Positions 1 to 11,536 of a stretch of DNA of 64,000 nucleotides are shown piece by piece. How positions within the stretch are numbered: position 1 is the first letter of the stretch; each line of letters begins with the position of its first letter. The notes beneath the pieces were generated by a model that saw only the letters and a program-made list of their open reading frames with translations, had not been told where the DNA came from and did no database searches. The stretch lies in contig CM073889.1 of the NCBI GenBank assembly GCA_037176705.1, positions 53,933,596 to 53,997,595 on the forward strand, written 5' to 3'. Position numbers and translations under genes: made by a program. This DNA comes from Molossus alvarezi (taxonomy: Eukaryota; Chordata; Mammalia; Chiroptera; Molossidae).

Positions 1-1343
1 ATTGATTGGTGGCATGTTTAAACTTGGGAAATTGAGTACCTTTGCAAGGAAAGTGTGTAGATACATGTTCTAGTAGGAAACTGATGGAATGATTGAATAT
101 TTCCATTTTGGGTCAGGAAATGCACAGATCTTGGCAAGAGTCATGTGAAACACTTGAATATAGACACTCTCCTCGTGGTGTGGAGAGATCCAGTCTTCTC
201 CTGGAAAGAACAACTAGGACAGGGCACACTGATGTGTAGAATCAAAAGTTATCCCCTTTTGTGTTCTGTGTTGGTAATGGTTTCCAAGATTGCACAGTTT
301 TCTACAACATTTCTCAAGGCGATACTTGGAATAAGTATGGTTTCTTCTGTAGCAGTTTGTTTCGCCTAATTCTTAGTCAGAACAGTGAACCAACCTAGGG
401 TCTAGAATGAAATAATGGAAAGATTGATAACTACTGGTGTTACACATGTGCCATTCTTGAAACAAAGCAACTGAACACATCTAAAGTGATGTAGTTTAAA
501 CATTTGATGTGTACATCCAAGGAGAAATACATGAATGTGAAGACACTGACAATACCATGGGTGTTTCACATTGCATTTCTCTGTGAGTTAGAACAAGAGG
601 AGGGTTCTGGAGAAAAGGCACTTGTACAGTTGACCTGGGTATCAATTTCAATTAGCTACCACAAATTATGCCCGGTTTGCGCGGCATAGTTTGCATTGGA
701 GAGTTATCCAGTGTTGCATGTAAATGCAGCTGACTGCCTTCTTTCCTATACGACAAGAAAGTCAATTTGTACGAGAAGAAGAGGTAACTTTTCAACATAC
801 TACTTTTCTTCCTTGGATATGAGTTGTTTGCCTGGAAGAGTCTACAAAGCATCTCGATACCAAATACAGGCTGCGCTGCAGAAATGAAACATTTTGGTTA
901 GAGCAGTGTTCAGGTCGTGGAAATCTATACCCTATTCAGTTCTACACACATTCTCTCCATGCGTTACCAAATGAATCAGAGTCATGCCATGGATCCACGA
1001 TACATTTCACTCTTTGTGCCGATTTCCACATTAACATAAGGTGTAGATACCTGTTTTCTGCAGAGAAATGAATGTAAACCCTTGTCCTCAGTGTGAAATG
1101 CTGGAATTCGCCCGTGGAAATGAATGATAACTCCCGAACTTATGCTTAAAATACCCTGTGACAAATTCAACCTATTTCTTGATATCTGACAGAATCATCT
1201 CCATTATAACAAGGATTCCAAAGAGTTTCAGGCCTTTGAATAATGGTCCTGGATTCACATGTTTCAAGAGTATTTCCCAGAAGAACCTATGAAAATTCAG
1301 TGGATAATCAAAGGTGTGCATCACTGATGTTCTTTCTCTGCAG

Positions 1344-1355
1344 AATTATATAATT
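1344..1355. other. 12-bp perfect A/T palindrome aattatataatt (unit 1; recurs per unit)
   Basis: aattatataatt equals its own reverse complement and contains TATATAA. I see it at the equivalent place in every unit, even where the three bases before it vary (cag, cac or ccg). It could be a TATA-like or protein-binding site. Nothing else in the sequence proves a function. Confidence 0.6.
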
Positions 1356-1588
1356 ACATTCAGTTCAAGAGCAGCATGGAAACCTCAATATGGTGTAGTG
1401 GCAATTGGACTGTTCAGTGGCTCTCTGTCCTAAAAACAGTGTTCCCATTGACTAACTTCTTCACATACTGTCTAAATATGGTGAAGAAGATTCTTGGGCT
1501 ATACCCACTTCACAAAACATGGAACCAACACTGGTGTTCTGTTCTGCAGATTATGTGTTAGAACAGTTGAGGAAAGTATTGATTCAAG
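1344..1588 (+). other. Splice-site-bounded 245-bp interval (candidate non-coding exon; unit 1 shown)
   Basis: A pyrimidine-rich acceptor-like tract, ttctttctctgcag, ends at 1343. A donor-like tcaag/gtaatg begins at 1589. The interval recurs in each unit. The acceptor CAG is CAC in units 24, 26 and 27, and CCG in units 29 and 32, so it is not strictly kept. Reading frames through it are interrupted at the 3' end by TAG at about 1559. This is consistent at most with a non-coding satellite transcript. Chance is a real alternative. Confidence 0.25.
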
Positions 1589-1708
1589 GTAATGTGGCAA
1601 CCTAACTTTCGACATACTTCTCACCAGAGATCGTTTCTAGGAGCGTTTATACACAGCAAACCGATTCCAAACGAACTGTGTTAGAACTCTGCAGTTCAGT
1701 TGAGGAAA
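1554..1708 (+). repeat. Internal degenerate direct repeat inside each unit (unit 1 shown)
   Basis: The sequence tgtgttagaac followed by agttgaggaaa appears at 1554-1575. It appears again at 1677-1708, there split by ten extra bases (tctgcagttc). A looser relative, tgtgagttagaacaagagg, lies at 582-600. Separately, ctggtgttct...ctgcag...attat occurs twice, about 1324-1348 (with gatg for ggtg in unit 1) and 1531-1554. The ~1.93-kb unit may have grown from shorter related segments, but divergence is high. Confidence 0.5.
1661..1675 (-). other. CENP-B-box-like motif (minus strand; unit 1 shown, CpG intact)
   Basis: The minus strand reads TTCGTTTGGAATCGG. The mammalian CENP-B box is YTTCGTTGGAARCGGGA. 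The match is close but has one extra T and ends CGGT rather than CGGG. Intact copies occur in units 1, 2, 3, 5, 6, 8, 12, 16, 20, 21, 24, 26 and 28-32, plus unit 19 with one internal change. The CpG is lost in units 4, 7, 9-11, 13-15, 17, 18, 22, 23, 25, 27 and 33. The one-base spacing change could abolish binding, so this is only a candidate. Confidence 0.3.
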
Positions 1709-1920
1709 CTCACTTCCATGAAGCCTAGAGAGTGAGGCTTCTCCAACCATAAGCTGTTTTGGTTAAGTACCTAAGAAATGTGTTTCTTAAGGTGTAATCA
1801 CACGAAAACCTAGCAGTGCACGTTTCTTTCTCTTGTTCCCTACACACAATTACAAGACTTGCTGGTGCAGTCTCAGATATCCTGAATTATGGGCAAAATT
1901 CTGTGAGAGCCAGGGGCAAC

Positions 1921-3841
1921 ATTCATTGGTGGCATGTTTAAACTTGGGAAATTGAGTACCTTTGCAAGGAAAGTGTGTAGATACATGTTCTAGTAGGAAA
2001 CTGATGGAATGATTGAATATTTCCATTTTGGGTCAGGAAATGCACAGATCTTGGCAACAGTCATGTGAAACACTTGAATATAGACACTCTCCTCGTGGTG
2101 TGGAGAGATCCAGTCTTCTCCTGGAAAGAACAACTAGGACAGGGAACACTGATGTGTAGAATCAAAAGTTATCCCCTTTTGTGTTCTGTGTTGGTAATGG
2201 TTTCCAAGATTGCACAGTTTTCTACAACATTTCTCAAGGCGATACTTGGAAAAAGTATGGTTTCTTCTGTAGCAGTTTGTTTTGCCTAATTCTTAGTCAG
2301 AACAGTGAACCAACCTAGGGTCTAGAATGAAATAATGGAATGATTGATAACTACTGGTGTTACACATGTGCCATTCTGGAAACAAAGCAACTGAACACAT
2401 CTAAAGTGATGTAGTTTAAACATTTGATGTGTACATCCAAGGAGAAATACATGAATGTGAAGACACTGACAATACCATGGGTGTTTCACATTGCATTTCT
2501 CTGTGAGTTAGAACAAGAGGAGGGTTCTGGAGAAAAGGCACTTGTACAGTTGACCTGGGTATCAATTTCAATTAGCTACCACAAATTATGCCCGGTTTGA
2601 GCGGCATACTTTGCATTGGAGAGTTATCCAGTGTTGCATGTAAATGCAGCTGACTGCCTTCTTTCCTATACGACAAGAAAGTCAATTTGTACGAGAAGAA
2701 GAGGTAACTTTTCAACATACTACTTTTCTTCCTTGGATATGAGTTGTTTGCCTGGAAGAGTCTACAAAGCATCTCGATACCAAATACAGGCTGCGCTGCA
2801 GAAAAGAAACATTTTGGTTAGAGCAGTGTTCAGGTCGTGGAAATCTATACCCTATTCAGTTCTACACACATTCTCTCCATGCGTTACCAAATGAATCAGA
2901 GTCATGCCATGGATCCACGATACATTTCACTGTTTGTGCCGATTTCCACATTAACATAAGGTGTAGATACCTGTTTTCTGCAGAGAATTGAATGTAAACC
3001 CTTGTCCTCAGTGTGAAATGCTGGAATTAGCCCGCGGAAATGAATGATAACTCCCGAACTTATGCTTAAAATATCCTGTGACATATTCAACCTATTTCTT
3101 GATATCTGACAGAATCATCTCCATTATAACAAGGATTCCAAAGAGTTTCAGGCCTTTGAATAATGGTCCTGGATTCACATGTTTCAAGAGTATTTCCCAG
3201 AAGAACCTATGAAAATTCAGTGGATAATCAAAGGTGTGCATCACTGGTGTTCTTTCTCTGCAGAATTATATAATTACATTCAGTTCAAGAGCAGCATGGA
3301 AACCTCAATATGGTGTAGTGGCAATTGGACTGTTCAGTGGCTCTCTGTCCTAAAAACAGTGTTCCCATTGACTAACTTCTTCACACATGTCTAAATATGG
3401 TGAAGAAGATTCTTGGGCTATACCCACTTCACAAAACATGGAACCAACACTGGTGTTCTGTTCTGCAGATTATGTGTTAGAACAGTTGAGGAAAGTATTG
3501 ATTCAAGGTAATGTGGCAACCTAACTTTCGACATACTTCTCAACAGAGATCGTTTCTAGGAGCGTTTATACCCAGCAAACCGATTCCAAACGAACTGTGT
3601 TAGAACTCTGCAGTTCAGTTGAGGAAACTCACTTCCATGAAGCCTAGAGAGTGAGGCTTTTCCAACCATAAGCTGTTTAGGTTAAGTACCTAAGAAATGT
3701 CTGTTTGTTAAGGAGTAATCACACGAAAACCTAGCAGTGCACGTTTCTTTCTCTTGTTCCCTACACACAATTACAAGACTTGCTGGTGCAGTCTCAGATA
3801 TCATGAATTATGGGCAAAACTCTGTGAGAGCCAGGGGCAAC
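1921..3841 (+). repeat. Satellite unit 2 (short form)
   Basis: This 1,921-bp copy has the short form and the one-base-shorter cttcacacatg at about 3380. Private changes include ggaaaaagt near 2248, gaaaagaaac near 2802 (it removes a TGA seen in other copies), gcccgcgg near 3031 and aaggagtaatc near 3710. The box-like site is intact at 3580-3594. Confidence 0.95.
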
Positions 3842-5762
3842 ATTCATTGGTGGCATGTTTAAACTTGGGAAATTGAGTACCTTTGCAAGGAAAGTGTGTA
3901 GATACATGTTCTAGTAGGAAACTGATGGAATGATTGAATATTTCCATTTTGGGTCAGGAAATGCACAGATCTTGGCAAGAGTCATGTGAAACACTTGAAT
4001 ATAGACACTCTCCTCGTGGTGTGGAGAGATCCAGTCTTCTCCTGGAAAGAACAACTAGGACAGGGCACACTGATGTGTAGAATCAAAAGTTATCCCCTTT
4101 TGTGTTCTGTGTTGGTAATGGTTTCCAAGATTGCACAGTTTTCTACAACATTTCTGAAGGCGATTCTTGGAATAAGTATGGTTTCTTCTGTAGCAGTTTG
4201 TTTTGCCTAATTCTTAGTCAGAACAGTGAACCAACCTAGGGTCTAGAATGAAATAATGGAATGATTGATAACTACTGGTGTTACACATGTGCCATTCTGG
4301 AAACAAAGCAACTGAACACATCTAAAGTGATGTAGTTTAAACATTTGATGTGTACATCCAAGGAGAAATACATGAATGTGAAGACACTGACAATACCATG
4401 GGTGTTTCACATTGCATTTCTCTGTGAGTTAGAACAAGAGGAGGGTTCTAAAGAAAAGGCACTTGTACAGTTGACCTGGGTATCAATTTCAATTAGCTAC
4501 CACAAATTATGCCCGGTTTTCGCGGCATAGTTTGCATTGGAGAGTTATCCAGTGTTGCATGTAAATGCAGCTGACTGCCTTCTTTCCTATACGACAAGAA
4601 AGTCAATTTGTACGAGAAGAAGAGGTAACTTTTCAACATACTACTTTTCTTCCTTGGATATGAGTTGTTTGCCTGGAAGAGTCTACAAAGCATCTCGATA
4701 CCAAATACAGGCTGCGCTGCAGAAATGAAACATTTTGGTTAGAGCAGTGTTCAGGTCGTGGAAATCTATACCCTATTCAGTTCTACACACATTCTCTCCA
4801 TGCGTTACCAAATGAATCAGAGTCATGCCATGGATCCACGATACATTTCACTGTTTGTGCCGATTTCCACATTAACATAAGGTGTAGATACCTGTTTTCT
4901 GCAGAGAATTGAATGTAAACCCTTGTCCTCAGTGTGAAATGCTGGAATTATCCCGTGGAAATGAATGATAACTCCCGAACTTATGCTTAAAATACCCTGT
5001 GACAAATTCAACCTATTTCTTGATATCTGACAGAATCATCTCCATTATAACAAGGATTCCAAAGAGTTTCAGGCCTTTGAATAATGGTCCTGGATTCACA
5101 TGTTTCAAGAGTATTTCCCAGAAGAACCTATGAAAATTCAGTGGATAATCAAAGGTGTGCATCACTGGTGTTCTTTCTCTGCAGAATTATATAATTACAT
5201 TCAGTTCAAGAGCAGCATGGAAACCTCAATATGGTGTAGTGGCAATTGGACTGTTCAGTGGCTCTCTGTCCTAAAAACAGTGTTCCCATTGACTAACTTC
5301 TTCACACATGTCTAAATATGGTGAAGAAGATTCTTGGGCTATACCCACTTCACAAAACATGGAACCAACACTGGTGTTCTGTTCTGCAGATTATGTGTTA
5401 GAACAGTTGAGGAAAGTATTGATTCAAGGTAATGTGGCAACCTAACTTTCGACATATTTCTCAACAGAGATCGTTTCTAGGAGCGTTTATACACAGCAAA
5501 CCGATTCCAAACGAACTGTGTTAGAACTCTGCAGTTCAGTTGAGGAAACTCACTTCCATGAAGCCTAGAGAGTGAGGCTTCTCCAACCATAAGCTGTTTT
5601 GGTTAAGTACCTAAGAAATGTCTGTTTGTTAAGGTGTAATCACACGAAAACCTAGCAGTGCACGTTTCTTTCTCTTGTTCCCTACACACAATTACAAGAC
5701 TTGCTGGTGCAGTCTCAGATATCCTGAATTATGGGCAAAACTCTGTGAGAGCCAGGGGCAAC
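3842..5762 (+). repeat. Satellite unit 3 (short form)
   Basis: This 1,921-bp copy shares ctgaaggcgattcttgg (near 4155) with units 6 and 9, each three units further on. It has the short form and the cttcacacatg deletion. Private changes are ggttctaaagaaaagg near 4445, a ttttcgcgg variant near 4517 and gacatatttc near 5451. The box-like site is intact at 5501-5515. Confidence 0.95.
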
Positions 5763-7692
5763 ATTCATTGGTGGCATGTTTAAACTTGGGAAATTGAGTA
5801 CCTTTGCAAGGAAAGTGTGTAGATACATGTTCTAGTAGGAAACTGATGGAATGATTGAATATTTCCATTTTGGGTCAGGAAATGCACAGATCTTGGCAAC
5901 AGTCATGTGAAACACTTGAATATAGACACTCTCCTCGTGGTGTGGAGAGATCCAGTCTTCTCCTGGAAAGAACAACTAGGACAGGGCACACTGATGTGTA
6001 GAATCAAAAGTTATCCCCTTTTGTGTTCTGTGTTGGTAATGGTTTCCAAGATTGCACAGTTTTCTACAACATTTCTCAAGGCGATACTTGGAATAAGTAT
6101 GGTTTCTTCTGTAGCAGTTTGTTTCGCCTAATTCTTAGAACAGTGAACCAACCTAGGGTCTAGAATGAAATAATGGAAAGATTGATAACTACTGGTGTTA
6201 CACATGTGCCATTCTTGAAACAAAGCAACTGAACACATCTAAAGTGATGTAGTTTAAACATTTGATGTGTACATCCAAGGAGAAATACATGAATGTGAAG
6301 ACACTGACAATACCATTGGTGTTTCACATTGCATTTCTCTGTGAGTTAGAACAAGAGGATGGTTCTGGAGAAAAGGCACTTGTACAGTTGACCTGGGTAT
6401 CAATTTCAATTAGCTACCCACAAATTACGCCCAGTTTGCTCGGCATAGTTTGCATTGGAGAGTTATCCAGTGTTGCATGTAAATGCAGCTGACTGCCTTC
6501 TTTCCTATACGACAAGAAATTCAATTTGTACGAGAAGAAGAGGTAACTTTTCAACATACTACTTTTCTTCCTTGGATATGAGTTGTTTGCCTGGAAGGGT
6601 CTACAAAGCATCTCGATACCAAATACAGGCTGCGCTGCAGAAATGAAACATTTTGGTTAGAGCAGTGTTCAGGTCGTGGAAATCTATACCCTATTCAGTT
6701 CTACACACATTCTCTCCATGCGTTACCAAATGAATCAGAGTCATGCCATGGTTCCACGATACATTTCACTGTTTGTGCCGATTTCCACATTAACATAAGG
6801 TGTAGATACCTGTTTTCTGCAGAGAATTGAATGTAAACCCTTGTCCTCAGTGTGAAATGCTGGAATTATCCCGTGGAAATGAATGATAACTCCCGAACTT
6901 ATGCTTAAAATACCCTGTGACAGATTCAACCTATTTCTTGATATCTGACAGAATCATCTCCATTATAACAAGGATTCCAAAGAGTTTCAGGCCTTTGAAT
7001 AATGGTCCTGGATTCACATGTTTCAAGAGTATTTCCCAGAGAACCTATGAAAATACAGTGGATAATCAAAGGTGTGCATCACTGGTGTTCTTTCTCTGCA
7101 GAATTATATAATTACATTCAGTTCAAGAGCAGCATGGAAACCTCAATATGGTGTAGTGGCAATTGGACTGTTCAGTGGCTCTCTGTCCTAAAAACAGTGT
7201 TCCCATTGACTAACTTCTTCACATACTGTCTAAATATGGTGAAGAAGATTCTTGGGCTATACCCACTTCACAAAACATGGAACCAACACTGGTGTTCTGT
7301 TCTGCAGATTATGTGTTAGAACAGTTGAGGAAAGTATTGATTCAAGGTAATGTGGCAACCTAACGTTTGCCTATGCCCTTAGACATACTTCTCACCAGAG
7401 ATCGTTTCTAGGAGCGTTTATACACACCAAACCGATTCCAAAAGAACTGTGTTAGAACTCTGCAGTTCAGTTGAGAAACTCACTTCCATGAAGCCTAGAG
7501 AGTGAGGCTTCCCCAACCATAAGCTGTTTAGGTTAAGTACCTAAGATATGTCTGTTTGTTAAGGTGTAATCACACGAAAACCTAGCAGTGCACGTTTCTT
7601 TCTCTTGTTCCCTACACACAATTACAAGACTTGCTGGTGCAGTCTCAGATATCCTGAATTATGGGCAAAACTCTGTGAGAGCCAGGGACAAC
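5763..7692 (+). repeat. Satellite unit 4 (first long form)
   Basis: This 1,930-bp copy is the first with the long form (gtttgcctatgcccttag near 7364) in place of tttcg. It lacks the gtca of cttagtcagaac near 6136 and has the ctcgg variant near 6439. One base is missing in cccagagaacc near 7037, which merges two short open frames into one of 105 codons. A base is also missing in gttgagaaact near 7472. The box-like site has lost its CpG (ccaaaagaac). It ends cagggacaac, as unit 7 does. Confidence 0.95.
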
Positions 7693-9614
7693 ATTGATTG
7701 GTGGCATGTTTAAACTTGGGAAATTGAGTACCTTTGCAAGGAAAGTGTGTAGATACATGTTCTAGTAGGAAACTGATGGAATGATTGAATATTTCCATTT
7801 TGGGTCAGGAAATGCACAGATCTTGGCAAGAGTCATGTGAAACACTTGAATATAGACACTCTCCTCGTGGTGTGGAGAGATCCAGTCTTCTCCTGGAAAG
7901 AACAACTAGGACAGGGCACACTGATGTGTAGAATCAAAAGTTATCCCCTTTTGTGTTCTGTGTTGGTAATGGTTTCCAAGATTGCACAGTTTTCTACAAC
8001 ATTTCTCAAGGCGATACTTGGAATAAGTATGGTTTCTTCTGTAGCAGTTTGTTTCGCCTAATTCTTAGTCAGAACAGTGAACCAACCTAGGGTCTAGAAT
8101 GAAATAATGGAAAGATTGATAACTACTGGTGTTACACATGTGCCATTCTTGAAACAAAGCAACTGAACACATCTAAAGTGATGTAGTTTAAACATTTGAT
8201 GTGTACATCCAAGGAGAAATACATGAATGTGAAGACACTGACAATACCATGGGTGTTTCACATTGCATTTCTCTGTGAGTTAGAACAAGAGGAGGGTTCT
8301 GGAGAAAAGGCACTTGTACAGTTGACCTGGGTATCAATTTCAATTAGCTACCACAAATTATGCCCGGTTTGAGCGGCATAGTTTGCATTGGAGAGTTATC
8401 CAGTGTTGCATGTAAATGCAGCTGACTGCCTTCTTTCCTATACGACAAGAAAGTCAATTTGTACGAGAAGAAGAGGTAACTTTTCAACATACTACTTTTC
8501 TTCCTTGGATATGAGTTGTTTGCCTGGAAGAGTCTACAAAGCATCTCGATACCAAATACAGGCTGCGCTGCAGAAATGAAACATTTTGGTTAGAGCAGTG
8601 TTCAGGTCGTGGAAATCTATACCCTATTCAGTTCTACACACATTCTCTCCATGCGTTACCAAATGAATCAGAGTCATGCCATGGATCCACGATACATTTC
8701 ACTCTTTGTGCCGATTTCCACATTAACATAAGGTGTAGATACCTGTTTTCTGCAGAGAAATGAATGTAAACCCTTGTCCTCAGTGTGAAATGCTGGAATT
8801 CGCCGGTGGAAATGAATGATAACTCCCGAACTTATGCTTAAAATACCCTGTGACAAATTCAACCTATTTCTTGATATCTGACAGAATCATCTCCATTATA
8901 ACAAGGATTCCAAAGAGTTTCAGGCCTTTGAATAATGGTCCTGGATTCACATGTTTCAAGAGTATTTCCCAGAAGAACCTATGAAAATTCAGTGGATAAT
9001 CAAAGGTGTGCATCACTGATGTTCTTTCTCTGCAGAATTATATAATTACATTCAGTTCAAGAGCAGCATGGAAACCTCAATATGGTGTAGTGGCAATTGG
9101 ACTGTTCAGTGGCTCTCTGTCCTAAAAACAGTGTTCCCATTGACTAACTTCTTCACATACTGTCTAAATATGGTGAAGAAGATTCTTGGGCTATACCCAC
9201 TTCACAAAACATGGAACCAACACTGGTGTTCTGTTCTGCAGATTATGTGTTAGAACAGTTGAGGAAAGTATTGATTCAAGGTAATGTGGCAACCTAACTT
9301 TCGACATACTTCTCACCAGAGATCGTTTCTAGGAGCGTTTATACACAGCAAACCGATTCCAAACGAACTGTGTTAGAACTCTGCAGTTCAGTTGAGGAAA
9401 CTCACTTCCATGAAGCCTAGAGAGTGAGGCTTCTCCAACCATAAGCTGTTTTGGTTAAGTACCTAAGAAATGTCTGTTTGTTAAGGTGTAATCACACGAA
9501 AACCTAGCAGTGAACGTTTCTTTCTCTTGTTCCCTACACACAATTACAAGACTTGCTGGTGCAGTCTCAGATATCCTGAATTATGGGCAAAACTCTGTGA
9601 GAGCCAGGGGCAAC
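7693..9614 (+). repeat. Satellite unit 5 (short form)
   Basis: This 1,922-bp copy starts attgattgg and matches unit 1 at cactctttg, gagaaatgaatg and tgatgttc (9017). It has gaattcgccgg near 8796 where unit 1 has gaattcgcccg. The agtgaacg near 9510 is shared only with unit 8. The box-like site is intact at 9353-9367. Confidence 0.95.
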
Positions 9615-11536
9615 ATTCATTGGTGGCATGTTTAAACTTGGGAAATTGAGTACCTTTGCAAGGAAAGTGTGTAGATACATGTTCTAGTAGGAAACTGATG
9701 GAATGATTGAATATTTGCATTTTGGGTCAGGAAATGCACAGATCTTGGCAAGAGTCATGAGAAACACTTGAATATAGACACTCTCCTCGTGGTGTGGAGA
9801 GATCCAGTCTTCTCCTGGAAAGAACAACTAGGACAGGGCACACTGATGTGTAGAATCAAAAGTTATCCCCTTTTGTGTTCTGTGTTGGTAATGGTTTCCA
9901 AGATTGCACAGTTTTCTACAACATTTCTGAAGGCGATTCTTGGAATAAGTATGGTTTCTTCTGTAGCAGTTTGTTTCGCCTAATTCTTAGTCAGAACAGT
10001 GAACCAACCTAGGGTCTAGAATGAAATAATGGAAAGATTGATAACTACTGGTGTTACACATGTGCCATTCTTGAAACAAAGCAACTGAACACATCTAAAG
10101 TGATGTAGTTTAAACATTTGATGTGTACATCCAAGGAGAAATACATGAATGTGAAGACACTGACAATACCATGGGTGTTTCACATTGCATTTCTCTGTGA
10201 GTTAGAACAAGAGGAGGGTTCTGGAGAAAAGGCACTTGTACAGTTGACCTGGGTATCAATTTCAATTAGCTACCCACAAATTACGCCCTGTTTGAGCGGC
10301 ATAGTTTGCATTGGAGAGTTATCCAGTGTTGCATGTAAATGCAGCTGACTGCCTTCTTTCCTATACGACAAGAAAGTCAATTTGTACGAGAAGAAGAGGT
10401 AACTTTTCAACATATTACTTTTCTTCCTTGGATATGAGTTGTTTGCCTGGAAGAGTCTACAAAGCATCTCGATACCAAATACAGGCTGCGCTGCAGAAAT
10501 GAAACATTTTGGTTAGAGCAGTGTTCAGGTCGTGGAAATCTATACCCTATTCAGTTCTACACACATTCTCTCCATGCGTTACCAAATGAATCAGAGTCGT
10601 GCCATGGATCCACGATACATTTCACTGTTTGTGCCGATTTCCACATTAACATAAGGTGTAGATACCTGTTTTCTGCAGAGAATTGAATGTAAACCCTTGT
10701 CCTCAGTGTGAAATGCTGGAATTATCCCGTGGAAATGAATGATAACTCCCGAACTTATGCTTAAAATACCCTGTGACAAATTTAACCTATTTCTTGATAT
10801 CTGACAGAATCATCTCCATTATAACAAGGATTCCAAAGAGTTTCAGGCCTTTGAATAATGGTCCTGGATTCACATGTTTCAAGAGTATTTCCCAGAAGAA
10901 CCTATGAAAATTCAGTGGATAATCAAAGGTGTGCATCACTGGTGTTCTTTCTCTGCAGAATTATATAATTACATTCAGTTCAAGAGCAGCATGGAAACCT
11001 CAATATGGTGTAGTGGCAATTGGACTGTTCAGTGGCTCTCTGTCCTAAAAACAGTGTTCCCATTGACTAACTTCTTCACACATGTCTAAATATGGTGAAG
11101 AAGATTCTTGGGCTATACCCACTTCACAAAACATGGAACCAACACTGGTGTTCTGTTCTGCAGATTATGTGTTAGAACAGTTGAGGAAAGTATTGATTCA
11201 AGGTAATGTGGCAACCTAACTTTCGACATACTTCTCACCAGAGATCGTTTCTAGGAGCGTTTATACACAGCAAACCGATTCCAAACGAACTGTGTTAGAA
11301 CTCTGCAGTTCAGTTGAGGAAACTCACTTCCATGAAGCCTAGAGAGTGAGGCTTCTCCAACCATAAGCTGTTTTGGTTAAGTACCTAAGAAATGTCTGTT
11401 TGTTAAGGTGTAATCACACGAAAACCTAGCAGTGCACGTTTCTTTCTCTTGTTCCCTACACACAATTACAAGACTTGCTGGTGCAGTCTCAGATATCCTG
11501 AATTATGGGCAAAACTCTGTGAGAGCCAGGGGCAAC
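9615..11536 (+). repeat. Satellite unit 6 (short form)
   Basis: This 1,922-bp copy has atatttgcattttg near 9712 and ctgaaggcgattcttgg near 9927, both shared with unit 9. Private marks are tcatgagaaac at 9755, gccctgtttgagcgg near 10285, gagtcgtgcc near 10595 and aaatttaacc near 10778. It carries the cttcacacatg deletion. The box-like site is intact at 11275-11289. Confidence 0.95.

Larger units (their letters stand above)
1..1920 (+). repeat. Satellite unit 1 (short form)
   Basis: This 1,920-bp copy begins attgattgg, as units 5 and 8 do. It carries the short form at 1601-1611 (cctaactttcg), taccacaaa near 658, the gcgcgg variant near 678, cactctttg near 1010 and a TGA-creating tgatgttc at 1325. 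Its private mark is tgtttcttaagg near 1780 where most units read ctgtttgttaagg. The CENP-B-box-like site is intact at 1661-1675. Overall it most resembles unit 5. Confidence 0.95.

Noticed and set aside
145..369. A 74-codon frame starting at GTG, recurring in many units.
   Set aside because: It uses a non-ATG start in a probable vertebrate genome. It is lost through small indels in several units and has no recognisable domain.
652..852. Minus-strand frames of 62-66 codons recurring in each unit (also 982-1170), and 82-codon frames such as 27392-27640.
   Set aside because: They are short, have no domain, and change length with one-base indels such as the ccatggg/ccatgg difference. They are expected by chance in A/T-rich repeats.
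1..1920. Alpha-satellite or another short-monomer centromeric satellite.
   Set aside because: No ~171-bp or other short regular monomer is visible. Internal similarity is weak and irregular in spacing.
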